From assembly GCA_002205965.3 (NCBI GenBank), contig NADL03000703.1, forward strand, positions 124,001-188,000: a stretch of 64,000 nucleotides of DNA, given 5' to 3'. Origin of the DNA: Kappaphycus alvarezii. Its lineage: Eukaryota > Rhodophyta > Florideophyceae > Gigartinales > Solieriaceae. Shown one piece after another: positions 34,542-46,544 of this stretch (positions are counted from its first letter, which is position 1; each line of letters opens with the position of its first letter). Under the pieces are notes generated by a model. That model saw only the letters and a program-made list of their open reading frames with translations. It was not told the DNA's origin and did no database searches. Made by a program: the position numbers and the translations under genes.

Positions 34542-37500
34542 AAATCATCGAAAAGTCTGCTGTTGGCCATACGAATACGCTTGGCAAGCCCGGAGCAAAT
34601 TTCGTGACGGCGGAACCGGCCAGAAAAAGGACGGTTCCGTAAGACCAGTTTTGGAAGGAAAGGAACCTCCAGAGGAGCACGTTCTCGGTGAGTAAAGGCG
34701 CCGAAACGACGCGTTGTAGAGCTTTGTAAAACAGATCATACACAGCGGAACACCCTCTTTGGAAATATCCAAGGCTATAGAGACATAAGCGACAGCAATA
34801 GCGTCTCGTGGCGGATGCTCGACTGAAGGAGTGAAGACTCGCCTGTATCAGAAGCTTAGCTTCTCAATCTGGTCTACATGTGCAGCATCCGTAATTTGTC
34901 GCGCACCGAAACACGCAGAGCTTAGTCACCCAATTCCAACCTAATTTTAAGTACTTTGCAACGTTGCACATTGGACTGTACATCAGTGATAAAAGAAGAA
35001 ACGAATACACAGCGGCCTCCACCGGACGCGCGATAGACGGGAGTACTGCAATATGGGAAGAATGGCGAGCGCAGAAGGAGAGGGAGGGTGCTTAAATGGA
35101 GAAGAGGATGATCCGAAACATCTATCAGAACCAGTACCCCTTAGAGGGCGTTGCTGAGAGGATTCAGCATCATGGTGAGGAGACTTGCATGGTCGACTGA
35201 GCAGCTGGCGAATAGTCCTCGGGTGAGGAAATATGTTCGAGCAGAGAGTAGGGGTCTGGTAGAGTGAAGGAGGAGGTGGAGCGAGGAAGAGAGAGAAGGA
35301 ACGAGAGAAGTAGAGTGAAAAAGAGAGTGAGAGAGAGAGTGAGAGAGAAGGGTGAGGGACCAAGAAAGAGAGTTGAGAGAAGAGAAGGTGGTAGCGAACC
35401 GTACTTAGACAAAGCAGGGAGGGAGACCGGGGGCTTATATAGACCTCGAGGTGAGTCGACTGATGCTTCCGGGCGATCGAAGAAAGTTTCCGGAAGCCAT
35501 GTAGACGACGGTGAGAGGCTGACCCTACACTTACTTATGCTGACCTAAAGATGATCAGCTCAAGATTACAGTACTGTACAGTGCAAAAGCGTATCAGTCA
35601 AGTTCTAGGTTGTACAGAAAGATATAGTAACAGAAGTATTGAAGCCTATTTGCTAGCTGCATGCTGTCGGCAGAGGCGACAGAAAGTAATTAGACTAACA
35701 GGGTGTGCCTAATCCGCATTATAGTGTGAATGAGAAGAATTCGGGACGGTTGCCATGGGTTGACGGTGTGAAGAGTCGAATAGAGCTCTTGAACCTACAA
35801 AAATCCAGCCATCCTCGTCAGCATGGACGAGGCATCATGTCAATACTGCGGCGGTATACGTTGTCATAAGGCGTGGCGCTGATGGGAGCGGTTCTACCGT
35901 ATCAGTAGAGGGAAGGGTAATGGGCATTTAGCAGACGACAGAGACGACATCACGTGAGGACTTTGAGAAGTGGAAAGCAGGTACCCAAGTACCATTTAGG
36001 GCTTCAACACGTGCAATTGCAGAGCGAAGGTCAGGCCAGATGGAAAAAAGCTCAGAGTCGGACAGTTTGGTGGGTAGATGGAGCGGAGCAAAAAATCCAA
36101 AGCGGGAAAGTGTTTGGAGATATACTCGATCTATCCTGCACTAACAATATAAATTTCGCACAGCTTTGCGAGCCCACAAAAATCCTCTTATGCAGCTGCC
36201 ATAGAGCACAAATCCCGCCTTGCAGCATAAAGACGTTATGAGGATTTTCAATACGGAAGACTGAGCAAGAACTGGGAAAGCCACATTATGAGATGGCCTG
36301 ACGAAACTGGGAGGTTTATTGGACAGAGAACTTGTTGTGAGACGTTATATTATTTTTTTTACAATATCACCAAGAAGATTTCCGAAAACGCGTCGCACAG
36401 CATTTGTAAACTTGAAGGAGAGGCGATTCAATTGAAGAGGTCCCTGATACGTAACCCCATCACGACCGAGAATAGGTGGAATTTACAGAGGCTTCCTCTT
36501 AGTAGAGAAGCGAACACTATAAACATATGACAGGGGCTTAGCGTCTCCTTTGAGATGGTTGAAACCCTTGGCGTTGTCAGGAGGTGATGAAGTGGAGAAT
36601 GGGGGAAGTCCACCAAGGCGTTCCATACAGAAAACACGGCACGTAATTGGTTGTTATTGCGAAAACCATGGGTTCAAGATTCGGAGAGTAGATGTAGACG
36701 AAAACATGGTAACTAAATGGGAGACATCAGCAGCTATTTTAAGATCGAGAAACTAGCTAAGAAGAGGGAACGCTGTGACGAAGAAATTCCAGACAGTATG
36801 AGAAGGAGAAAAAACATTGTCGTCAGCGAGCGCAGGTCTAGACCGGGCATCTATGAGAGCGGCAGAAAAACGGGAGCTCGGAAGCGAGATGAAGGAGGCA
36901 AAAGCTTAAATGGCAGAGTAGAGGTAAAGTAAAGAGTGAAAGGCATAGGGCAGATATGGAGACTAAGACCGAACTGAAACCCTTTCCCCCTTTTATTACT
37001 TTTCACTACGTTCGTACCTCAAGTTACATGTTTCTATCTTTTAAAAAGACGAACACACTGAGGGTTTTTGTTTGATTAACCTGCCAAAACTCCAACATCC
37101 GATCTGAGGCTCAAATGTTAGCAGCCAAAATCCAGATCAAATACAGAAATCACATTAAAATGGCATCAAGGAAAACATCATAAACAAAAACTCATAACGA
37201 TTCTGGTTGAGAGATTCTAGACCATGAAAGCGCATCTACCATAATCAATAGCTTTCAGGGCTTGACAATTCATAAAAATCGGAGATCTCCTTAAAAAATA
37301 GTCATAAATATTGTCAATGCTTAGAATCGTCAACAGTAGAGCACGCTGCCTACCTTAGGAAAATCAAAAAGATAACGTCAATAATGAAAAGGAACTGGTT
37401 TGGTTTTGAAGCACAGCAGATATTTTGATCTTCATGCTTCATTACGAGCACCAAAAAATAAATAAATTGCGATCAGTAGGAGGTGAGAGGCGAGATCACG

Positions 37501-39640
37501 AAACGAAGATCGTTTTATGTACAAGTTTGTTTTAGAGAAGACCACACGGCCGCGGTAGAGACAGCAAAGCAGGCGCTATCGCAATAGTAGTACGCAGGTG
37601 TGCGTCCTCTCAGAAGAGAAGGGCGCGGAGGTAAATGAGAGGGCCGTTGAAGGGGGCGTCTAGAGAGCGAAGAAGAAGAACAAAGCCAAAGTATGATCGC
37701 TCCAGCTAGTTCTCCATTCAGTGTTTGTATCTGCACATATTCATCTCCATGATACCTAACAATTGTTTTCCAAAAATACCCCGTGCGCCACGAACAGCTG
37801 TTGAAAATTTCCTGTACTTCGAAGGGGCACCACTAGAAACGAAGATCTAAAGATTGGAGGCGCCTCGAGCCAAATGCGTCCTACGTCTAATTGGTGACGC
37901 TATCTTTGTTGTGGAAATGGTTGCCAAGTGAATAAAATATTTCGCTCTAAAGCGGCACCAAGATGAACCTGGTGCACCCTTCTCATGGCTACATTTAGTT
38001 TTATTCTCATAACCTGCCTTGAAAGCGGATAAAAGCCTATTGTGATACAAATGCGAACGGAAGAGGTGGAAAAGTCAAATGCTTGCAAGCACTCATTTTC
38101 GCATCGCCTTTATTTGCAATTAAATGTCAATGTCGCTGTTACTCAAAAATGAGTAACAGATTGTGCGAATTAACATGAGTCTCAGCGCAACGACCTCTCT
38201 CATGTCTGTTTAGTGCGGATTAGGGCTATGGAATGCATAGAGAGGTGCACGATTGTCGCGTGCAACAACTTTTTCGATTAGAACAGTTGTCAAGAACGAG
38301 GTATAACTAATAGTCCTGTTTTGCTAAATGGGAACAGGTTTGGGTGCTTTACTCTTGGAAGATATACTCGACTTTTTTGCTCAATGTTCTGCCGCCTTGT
38401 TGGGAACTTTGGTAATTGGCCATTGAAGCATAGATAGTGAAAAAATGCTGCATACGTCTTTGTAGGAGAGGTGAAAGATTTGGTCTCTATTATTTTCATT
38501 CAAGTCTCCTCTCCTTGTATGATTTTCCACCTCATGTTTGCAAAGAATGGCGCGATGGTATCAACAATGGTAGGGAATTATGACTTACGACTGGTGTTTG
38601 GCATTCACCTTGCAGAATGTTCAAAAAAACATTAACTACATGTATAAGAGGATCGCGGCGTTCCATGGGGTGAGATATTTCTATATTTCACACAATTAAT
38701 ATGTTTCACGGCCGCCTTCGCCTCCAGAGTATCTAATAAAATGTTCAACCTTACCTTGTGTGAAGCTTAGCTTAAATCCGCCTCTTCCCGTCCTATGGAT
38801 GGAGTGTTTTATGAGTTTTCTATTTCAACAGCATATTGTAAAATTGCAGATATCTCAGGCCAATGAATGCGGGGAGCCTTTTTCTACGCCTCAATTTAAT
38901 TTTCATTGCATAATCATGGGGTGCGAAGATAAGGTCTGCCCATGGGCACAAATTCGCCCTCTAATTCCTAGTCGGCACTTCCGGGCCGAATCTTACTTCC
39001 GCTGATTCATTCCTTTCCATCACCTCAATCCCTGCCTCCGCTATGGTTCATTTTCGTGTCCTTTTCCTTCTTTATCATATGAGAGTACTTCAACTTGTTG
39101 CTAAACTTCTGCACGGGATCTACATTACATCAAAAACGGGTCCTTTCATTTTTGCAAGGGTATCAGGTTTTGCGCTAGCTACATCATATTGTCATGTTCT
39201 TGACTCCGCCTAATCTTGGTAAACATACAAATAGAGTCCATGTAAATCTATGCTACGGGTATAATCAACAGAGTTCGAGGCAGCTTACACTCCTAGATCG
39301 ACTGCACTGGAATTAGACCGCGTAGCTCGATCTGTGATGGAATAATTTATTGTACAGTAGGTAAAACAATTTTATCTTTTTATCTTCTCAGGATGGATAT
39401 TATCCAATCGAGTTATGTCATGTTCCCATGCTAAAGTTTCTGTGAGCTCCTGCCAATATCCGCTCGAATAAATTAATAACATGGATCCTGAAGCTCTGAA
39501 CTTTATTCGCAACGTTCAAAGGGGTTTCAGGAGAAAATCTTGTCATAAATACGCGCAATCAAACCAGTCTCGTTCGCAGACCCACTAGTTCGTCCGTCTT
39601 CTACAGGTGCGTATTGCTTTCTAATTCTTTGTATTTCTTC
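34542..39640. other. no convincing gene
   Basis: Several 60-95-codon plus ORFs (35264-35548, 35954-36241, 36288-36530, 36550-36756, 36717-36932) carry no recognised motif. The purine tract at 35245-35395 explains the first. A TACTGTACAG palindrome lies at 35568-35582. Confidence 0.45.
35245..35395 (+). repeat. GA-rich purine tract
   Basis: Nearly unbroken A/G sequence with GAGAGAGAGAGTGAGAGAGA-type runs. It produces a spurious Arg/Glu ORF on one strand and a Ser/Leu/Phe ORF on the other. Confidence 0.8.
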
Positions 39641-42050
39641 CTATTGTGGTTTTCGAGGAGCCATACCCGACTGAATATCCGCCTTGGGTTGACTGAAAAC
39701 TGCAGGATGAGATGCCAATTCATCACCCTCTTCTTCCAATAACTTCACAAAATTTTCTTTTAAAGCCCTACGGTGGTCATTTATATCCATATTGACCTCA
39801 GCGCTATCTGCCCTATCACTTACCATAGCTTCCCTTCCTTCAGAATATCTTGAAATACCCGTTAAGATCAATAGGCCGGATAATTTCTTCAAGAACGACA
39901 CAAAATAATGACAAGACCCTTGTTTTCCGCTCACAGGCCGGAAAAACATCCTCATTGAACCTTACATGACTAATATTTACAACAAGTTTGATCAAGAAAT
40001 CCCATACTCGATTATTTGCTTGAGATAAACAACTTAGTAGGATGCCCCCTCTGGACCTGATATACAACTTCTTTATTTTATCTCTGGTGTTAACTAGCAG
40101 CAATTCACATTCAAACAACCTCAAATTACTAAAACTTGGGTCGTTTCCCTGTTGCAGCTTCAGTTGTCGTTATGCCACGATGCTTGCGGGTACCAGTTAT
40201 GTTTTTAAATGGAGTTTAAGTCAAAACTGCCTGTTTAAAGAAGAAATCTGACAGGCCTGAATGAATCAGAAGCTTTCGTACCTATTCCATGAGGGTCCTG
40301 TTTAGGCCTTCGGCGACCCCATTTGGCTGGGGTTTAAAGGATGCTTATTATTCCCACTCGATACTCTGCTCCTCCAAATATTCTTGAATGAATACAAATT
40401 CCCCCAGTTATCCGTGTATAGCAATTTGATCCTGCAATCGAACATTCGTTCAAATTTTCTATAAACTACTCGGAATGACTTGAACACGTCAGAACTTTAA
40501 GCTATCGAATAAACCTAGTTATAGCTTGAAACTATGCCTGAGAAAGAAACAGAGTAATTCTTTCTCCCGATACTATTTACAGGGAGGGTACAGAATACAT
40601 TAGTGTAAATAAAACCCCTCGGCTTTCTTGCTCGGGATACTCTCCGGTTAACGCTCAGTCGCACCTATTTACTTATAAACCACAGTGGTAATGCAACGTC
40701 CCGAGAAGCAATTGTAATAATATACAGCGCAGTAACTGATTTCTTACGAACTATCTCTTTTATTATCCAGTTATTGCAGTGTCCAAATCGCTTATGCCAA
40801 AGCTGCTCCAAGTCTTTAGCATTGGCGGATAAGTTTTCATTTTTCGTGCTTGTATTTTCAGGGAAAATCTTAATTATATAAAGAAAATTACACAATTTTC
40901 CCGTGTAGACATTTCCGTCACGTCTTATAGTGAATTTACCATTAGCATATTGGACGTCAAATCCGTCTGCATATAATTTTGGAGCAGGCAGTAAATTAAT
41001 TTCATGCTAGGGCACGAGAAGGTAGCTCTTTATTCCTTATGAATGACCCCGTTGTTTTCGACTCGGAGTCATTATAAAGACCGAGCCCTGATTGCGGGGG
41101 CTCACTGCATTTACATCACTCAATGTCAGGCTCCTTAGCGTGCATCTTTTTAAGGAATATAATAGAGCGGGATATTATATCACGTGAGCACTAGCTCCAG
41201 AGTCTATGACGATCGAGTGCGATCCTGACTTAATTTTTTTTCTGGTTTGTTTTATCTAAGTGCTTGTGTTTCAGTTCTCTGTCACTTAGTTTTAGTTCAG
41301 GTCGATTAAGATGCTGATCTGTAATGATTGTGCCCCAAAATACCCTAAAGTACACTGACAGTGTCCCGCCAGTAACCGTTACCGATATTTACAATGTACC
41401 AAGACAGTGCAACTTGTGCACCGTACACAGACATCTGTGTAAAGCACAAGACCCATAAAACCACGTGCCGAGCCAATCACATGACGCCATTGTTGCGATC
41501 TCGCGTGGTTCTCGAAACTTCCTACACCTCACCAATCAGCAATTACTTTATGTCTTCTTGCCAATTAGACCAATAGAACTTTGCCATGATGTTTGCTGCT
41601 GTCAACCTCCCCGATAGTTTCAACATGAATCCTCAAAACCTTTTAGCTTCATGCCTTTAGGGCCGTTCCTCTAGAACACCTTTGAATTTAGCATCGTCTG
41701 CCAACAATTTACCATTTTTGTCGTTGAGTACTTTTTCTATATAAACCCTGGTCTGAAGCTCTGGCCTGTTTACCGGAAGTATCAACAATCAGTTCAACCA
41801 TCGATTACCTCTTGTGCGCCCAAACCCCCACATGATCCTACTCAATTCATGAATCCATTTTTGGGTTTAGGTTTTAACAGGCCTGCCCACTTCATACCAA
41901 ACAAATACTCTAAACTGTTTCTGCAAAATTAGGGCTTTCATTTGGTTTTTTACCATTATAGTCCGCATATAACCTACCCCTTGAAAAGTATCGGTATGTT
42001 TGTCTCCTCGACTACAACGGAATATGTACGCATGGAAAGTCTGTATCACA
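39641..42050 (-). mobile_element. Ty1/Copia retrotransposon relic 3 (different lineage)
   Basis: The minus strand holds a Copia-order protease, pre-integrase, integrase and post-integrase linker. Its motifs (DSGAS-type protease, LWHKRFGHCN, TDNWG) are those of plant/animal-type Copia and differ from relics 1 and 2. Reverse transcriptase was not recognised beyond 39641. A gag-like piece may lie at 42049-41600. Coding is disrupted by multiple stops. Confidence 0.75.
39840..41230 (-). pseudogene. Copia relic 3 protease-integrase remnant
   Basis: Protease active site SIVIDSGASAHV near 41227-41190. Then ADGFDVQYANGKFTIRRDGN and the pre-integrase domain LEQLWHKRFGHCNNW (about 40790-40750). The integrase core follows: FIYTNVFCTLPVNSIGRKNY near 40615-40555, where the first catalytic Asp position is Asn. 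FKSFRVVYRKFERMF and LLYTDNWGN with the second Asp are next. The Glu region is frameshifted (LNPSQMGSPKA). From 40124 the post-core linker reads SRGGILLSCLSQANNRVWDF and VRFNEDVFPAC, matching the KSRKGIFVGY and RDVRFDE blocks of Copia polyproteins. About eight stops or shifts. Confidence 0.8.
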
Positions 42051-42177
42051 TTAGGCTTTGAGCAGTCACCGGAGAACTTTAAAACTGTAGCTCCACGCTC
42101 GAAATAATGAAAGGCTACAGCCAGGGCCCAATTAATCTAATAATGTCGCGGAGAAGCTTCGACCGGGATAATAAAAG

Positions 42178-42828
42178 TTGAATATTGGAGTTGTTTTCGC
42201 GAAAGGTCTCAGGGCGGCCGAGAAAATGAACAATTTCTTGTTTCTGAAGTTGATCGAGGAAAAATTGACGACCATAGAGTTGTATATGTCTACTTCAGTA
42301 GTGACGATGAGAATAAATATGGTGATTTATTTATTCCGTCGAGGGGAACTATCACCACCTTGGATGAAAATTAAGGAGGTTCGTTTAGTCAATGGGAAGC
42401 TGACTGAAGCCACAGTGCTTCAAAAAAGGAAGCAGAGACAAACTTATAATCATCTATCAACTGCGATGAGGATGAAGCTTTGTTTCGTTCCATGCCACGT
42501 GAATAATTCGTGTAATGTTCTATGGAGAAAAATGCTGGGTGAAGCTCTTAAATTTATTTGCGCCTCAGAGTTTATAAATAAAATTGTCACAAGGATATTT
42601 GAGCCCCGAATAAGACATGGAAAATTATACACCGCAAAATTTTCAAGTACTCTGTCCGGGAGACAAGATAATACATTTTTTTCGAACCAACATTTTGTTA
42701 TTCAAGCACGAGGTTGGAAAGTTGCCATCAGATCTTATATCTGTTGCGATATCTTCCGAAAGATTCGCACATCTTCCCCACTTTCCACCTTTGAATTTAC
42801 TCCCTTACTGCCCATCATTCAAGCCTAG
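42178..42828 (+). CDS. hypothetical 216-residue ORF
   Basis: Uninterrupted frame of 216 codons in AT-rich DNA. Basic product (many Lys/Arg) with no domain I recognise, no signal peptide, and a mildly hydrophobic C-terminal end. Length alone makes it worth listing. It could be a chance ORF or a fragment of an older element. Confidence 0.2.
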   Translation: MNIGVVFAKGLRAAEKMNNFLFLKLIEEKLTTIELYMSTSVVTMRINMVIYLFRRGELSPPWMKIKEVRLVNGKLTEATVLQKRKQRQTYNHLSTAMRMKLCFVPCHVNNSCNVLWRKMLGEALKFICASEFINKIVTRIFEPRIRHGKLYTAKFSSTLSGRQDNTFFSNQHFVIQARGWKVAIRSYICCDIFRKIRTSSPLSTFEFTPLLPIIQA

Positions 42829-43779
42829 GTGAGTTATTTGATATCAGCCGATGCTTTGTTCAAATATCTTCATCTGGCTGGCCTTCACGGTACAGAGGTA
42901 CATGGCAATGATTTTCAATAACACTTTGATACAGAATTATAATGTAACCTCTGCAAAGTAATATTTTCACTTCTTGGAGTTCAAAGAATTCTTTTTTCGC
43001 TCATCAAACAGATGTTAGTTGCTGTCCGCCATACTAGTACAGGAGGATTCCGGACAGATTGGGCTCGAGAGATTGCAAAATATATCTGTTACAAAGTCGA
43101 GATATCCTTCAAGGTTAAATCCAAAGAACTCTGTGAGAAGTTTCCTCATTGTGCTATGCAAAAATGCAAATAATTTCGACATAGAGTGGTATTAGGTATC
43201 GAAAATTTCTGTATTCCATACATACTATTGTACCTTTTCATTCTTTTCCAGTTGACACGATGTAATTGGGAACGAACATTTCCGGGCACATCATGTTAAT
43301 CCTTGAAGCGGAAAACATCCATCTGCAGAGGTTCTCGGGTTATGCAAATGGGTAAATTGTCATGAGAAAGGATTTGTGGGAGATGATAGACTCAGAAATT
43401 CATATTTCGGGAAGTGACACATCGCAATGTGGTTTTTGTTGCAAGACGGAGACCAAAATCCTGCTTCTTTTCGTAGAGAAAGGCGAAGTTATAACACTTT
43501 TTGCTGAATTAATTGCCTTTTCTGTTTGATAGATATCTGCAGAACTTGATTCTGAGAGTTTTGATAAGTTAAAGCTTTTAGTGGACATCTGGTCCAGGGC
43601 TGTTCAGATTGATGATTATTTGAAACAGTTGTAAACCAGCAAGTTGGAGTTCTTTTGCTTCTTCAAACTCTATTTTTTTTCAGTTCGACCAAAGACGTGT
43701 GGTTATTTACAAATTTTGTTTGCATCTTTGATGCGCTTTCGATAAAATGTTTAACGCTGTGGTCTACCAGCTACCTACC
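42829..43779. other. no gene seen
   Basis: AT-rich spacer with only a 62-codon minus ORF (43588-43400), Ser-rich, without recognised motif. Confidence 0.5.
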
Positions 43780-44268
43780 TGTCTACGTAGCGTCGCGCCT
43801 ACTGCGATTGGTCGGGGTGTGTTATCCTTTTTAGCCAACGGCGTAAGGGGCGCGACGGCTATCCACGGAACCAGATCTGCCGGAGCTTTATCTGCCGCAA
43901 GTATGTTCACCACCCTTGTGAGTGCAGGTAGGAATCCACACCGTTCAGATGAGGATGGGGCTCGCAGCAGTTCAACCAAATGGGATGGCTTGAGGCCGGG
44001 GTTTGAAACCTCTAACAGCTCTCAGGACGTCCTCTTTCGTGAAGTTGCGGAACGGCCTATTTGTTTCTCCCGGAGAAGAATCCCTCGCCCCGTTTGAGGG
44101 CAGTGTCTGGGGATGCTTGTCGAGCAGGGCCTGAATGACGCCGGGGATTGGTGGAGGACACCTAGCGAGCCTAGGGCTTGGGCTTCCTTACCAAATGCCC
44201 CCTCCTTGGCCAATCTTGTGGCCCGTATAACATTCAACTGATGCTGTTCGTTGGCTGTTGGGTAGCTG
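43780..44268 (-). pseudogene. non-LTR reverse transcriptase fragment C (5' half only)
   Basis: Begins at 44268 directly after the repeat at 44269-44330. ATRLAKEGAFGKEAQALGSL precedes a frame shift. FTKEDVLRAVRGFKP follows, then from 43979 VNILAADKAPADLVPWIAVA and LTPLAKKDNTPRPIAVGATL, the RT finger blocks shared with A, B and D. Coding ends about ten residues after RPIAVG (near 43780), again before the palm. This is the same lineage as the other fragments by motif, but clearly divergent from them. Confidence 0.75.
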
Positions 44269-44330
44269 CCGTCATAGATAGTACTGAAAACGCATAAAAA
44301 TCACCTTCCAGCCACTGCCATCAACAACAC
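44269..44330 (-). repeat. repeat R2, copy 1
   Basis: About 58 bp including GCATAAAAATCACCTTCCAG (plus strand), with TGTTGATGGCAGTGG at its start on the minus strand. A near-identical copy, in the same orientation, lies at 49879-49937. The two bracket the Gypsy element at 44956-49602. Confidence 0.85.
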
Positions 44331-44955
44331 CCCGTCCTCAAACTGCAACCCGCAGTATACAGTGAGCTCGGCCAGCTCAGGGTAGAGATCTGCCGACACT
44401 TGCACACCCCAGCAAACACCTGAAACCCCCCTTTCGGACCGCAACACGCTCGTTCTCCTTCTCACCCGCAACCAAGCACCAAGCCATCAACTCTTGAGGC
44501 CTTGTACCATCGGAAGCTTCCATCCTCTCCCGCGCACCGCCTTCGCCTCGAAGCTCAGTTTCGATTCAGGTCAGACAAAGCCTCCGCGACTGGCCCATCC
44601 ACTGAGCGTGTAGAGGCGAAGGAATCCGGTGGTATCGTCATCCCAAAATCCCTTGTGGGTTAGTAGGATGGCGCATACATAACAAACCGCGGTTAGGGAA
44701 AGCGGGAAGGCGATCGGAGGAAAGATCAACTGTGCGCAGAACCAAGCTTGGGAACCTATGGTGCAGTTGAGGAGTGCAGGGTGAGAAGATAACACTTTGC
44801 GAGGGTGAAGAAGAGTCCAGAGTCGGGCTTGTTCGCTCAGAGAGGCAAATTAAGATTCCATATGGCCTCTTATTACTTAACAAACAAAAGAGAAAGACAT
44901 CAATGGCATTAAAGAAAGGGAAGAACGGTGGATATCACGGCCCAATCAAGTGTTC
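44331..44955. other. spacer, possible 3' LTR of Gypsy element 2; no gene
   Basis: Lies downstream (minus orientation) of the pol stop. No match to the 5' side was found apart from repeat R2. Confidence 0.35.
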
Positions 44956-45426
44956 CTAAGCCTTCAGGTGGCTCGAGCGCAAGACAAAAGGAACTAGTCT
45001 CCTCACGTGGATGGCGCGGCGGGAATGGCGACCCCCGTATGACATGAACCAGTATCGGGGATGAGCAACTTTCCAAACGCGACAAGGCTCGTAATAGCGA
45101 GAAAGGAGGTCAGGCCACTTGGCGGCCGAAGATAACGCCTGGCCATGTGCCAGTAGAAGTCAATCCCCCACGTTGAACATGCGAGGCTCTGTAGAGGTTG
45201 AACTACCCATTCTATGCATCTGTTCTTCTCGACGCTGAGCGCGAAGGGCAGAGGAGGCCAGAAGTTCCAGCTTGTGATATCTATCGGAAGCGCAGTCCAT
45301 CAACGCGACGGAGTCAGATGGACTCATGCGCGGAACTACTCCTAACATCAGTTGGAACGGAGAAGCTCTCATAGAAAGGCGACGGCGACGGTATCGGTAC
45401 AAGACCCGGGCAAAAACCCCTCCCAA
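44956..45426 (-). pseudogene. pol: Gypsy 2 integrase C-terminal region
   Basis: Continues integrase after a one-base shift near 45420, where the sequence has adjacent runs of G and T. It reads VFARVLYRYRRRRLSMRASP, then PRMFNVGD, a TGA at about 45160, then LLLAHGQALSSAAKWPDLLS and KVAHPRYWFMSYGG, ending at a TAG (44958-44956). The TGA sits where a Trp of a GDWVLL-type motif would be expected, so it may be a TGG to TGA change. Confidence 0.75.
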
Positions 45427-46544
45427 TCTATACCTTGACCGACATCCATCTTCCTCACGGCTGTCTTGAGGGTTCGTACCATCCTTTCGGCTCTACCATT
45501 AGACATGGGATCAAACGCGAGAACCGTGGTCCAGTTAATTCCATGCTTCTTCATGAAATCAGCGACGGTGGCAGCGGTGAAGCACCCAGCGTTGTCGCTG
45601 ATAATGGTCTTCGGGGTACCAAAGGGGTGCATAACTTCACTCTCGATGAACTGGGAGACGGTTGCAGCCGACGAGTCTGTGGTGGCAACTGCGATTGGCC
45701 AACCTGTCAAATGCTCGACGGCGATAAGCGGATACTTCTTTCCGGCGTTTGAGATCGGCAGAGGTCCCGCGAAATCGATCGAATAAGTTTCGAAGATATT
45801 CGTCAATGGGACATTCAAATTCGTACGGTACGGCGGAAGAGGCCTCGTCTTCTGGCACCCCTCACAACTTTTCACGTATTTGTGAATGTCTTGGTGAATC
45901 TGCGGCCACCAATAACGGTCTATGACAAATTTATTCGTCGTCTCCTTATCCCAATGTCCGATGTCGTCGTGAAAGGTCTTCAATATCGCGACCCTGTCCT
46001 TCATAAACGGTACAGATTTTAGCCCATTTCTGGTTCGTCTAAGAAGCTTTCCTTCCCACATCACGAAGTTTTTAGCCATACGCTTGACCGAACAACGTTT
46101 CTCTCCGTCGTCAACTCGGATCTTCAAACCTTGCAAATGACGTGCGCCTTGGAGGAGGAAAGGTTCGATTAGGAGATTCCCTTCGGTAGCGGCAGAATCC
46201 AGCGCCGCCACTAAGTCTCCTTCATCAGGTCCAGGGGCAAGGGACGGCCCTGCAGGTACCACATACGAGAGGAAATCAGCTGCTCCGTTTCCCGCACCTG
46301 GCCTGTATTCGACCTCTAAATCATACTCCGCAAAGAAGTCCATCCATCGCGCCAGCCTTCCGTGAATGTAGTTTTTCTTGAAGGCATAACGAAGGGCTTG
46401 ATGGTCGGTAATGAGCTTGAAGGGCTCCGTCGATAACAGATACACGCTGAATTTCCTTAAAGCGAAAATAATGGTGAGGGCCTCCCTCTCGCAGGCGTAA
46501 TAGTTACGCTCTGCTGAGTTCATCGTCCTGCTTGCGTACTGCAT
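45369..46544 (-). pseudogene. pol: Gypsy 2 RNase H and integrase
   Basis: 391-codon open frame. RNase H residues: CEREALTIIFALRKF and LITDHQALRYAFK, ending in RPGAGNGAADFLS. The integrase HHCC finger follows (HDDIGHWDKET, then YVKSCEGCQKTR). The core has YSIDFAGPLPIS (first Asp), IISDNAGCFTAATV (second Asp) and SNGRAERMVRTLK (Glu). All catalytic residues are present. Joined to the preceding RT by a one-base shift near 46560 and to its own tail by another near 45420. Confidence 0.88.

Noticed and set aside
35264-35548. Arg/Glu-rich ORF as an RNA-binding protein
   Set aside because: Produced entirely by the GA-rich purine tract, with no conserved domain.
42178-42828. 216-residue ORF as a confirmed gene
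   Set aside because: No motif, no homologous copy in the window, and AT-rich context. Kept only as a low-confidence hypothetical.
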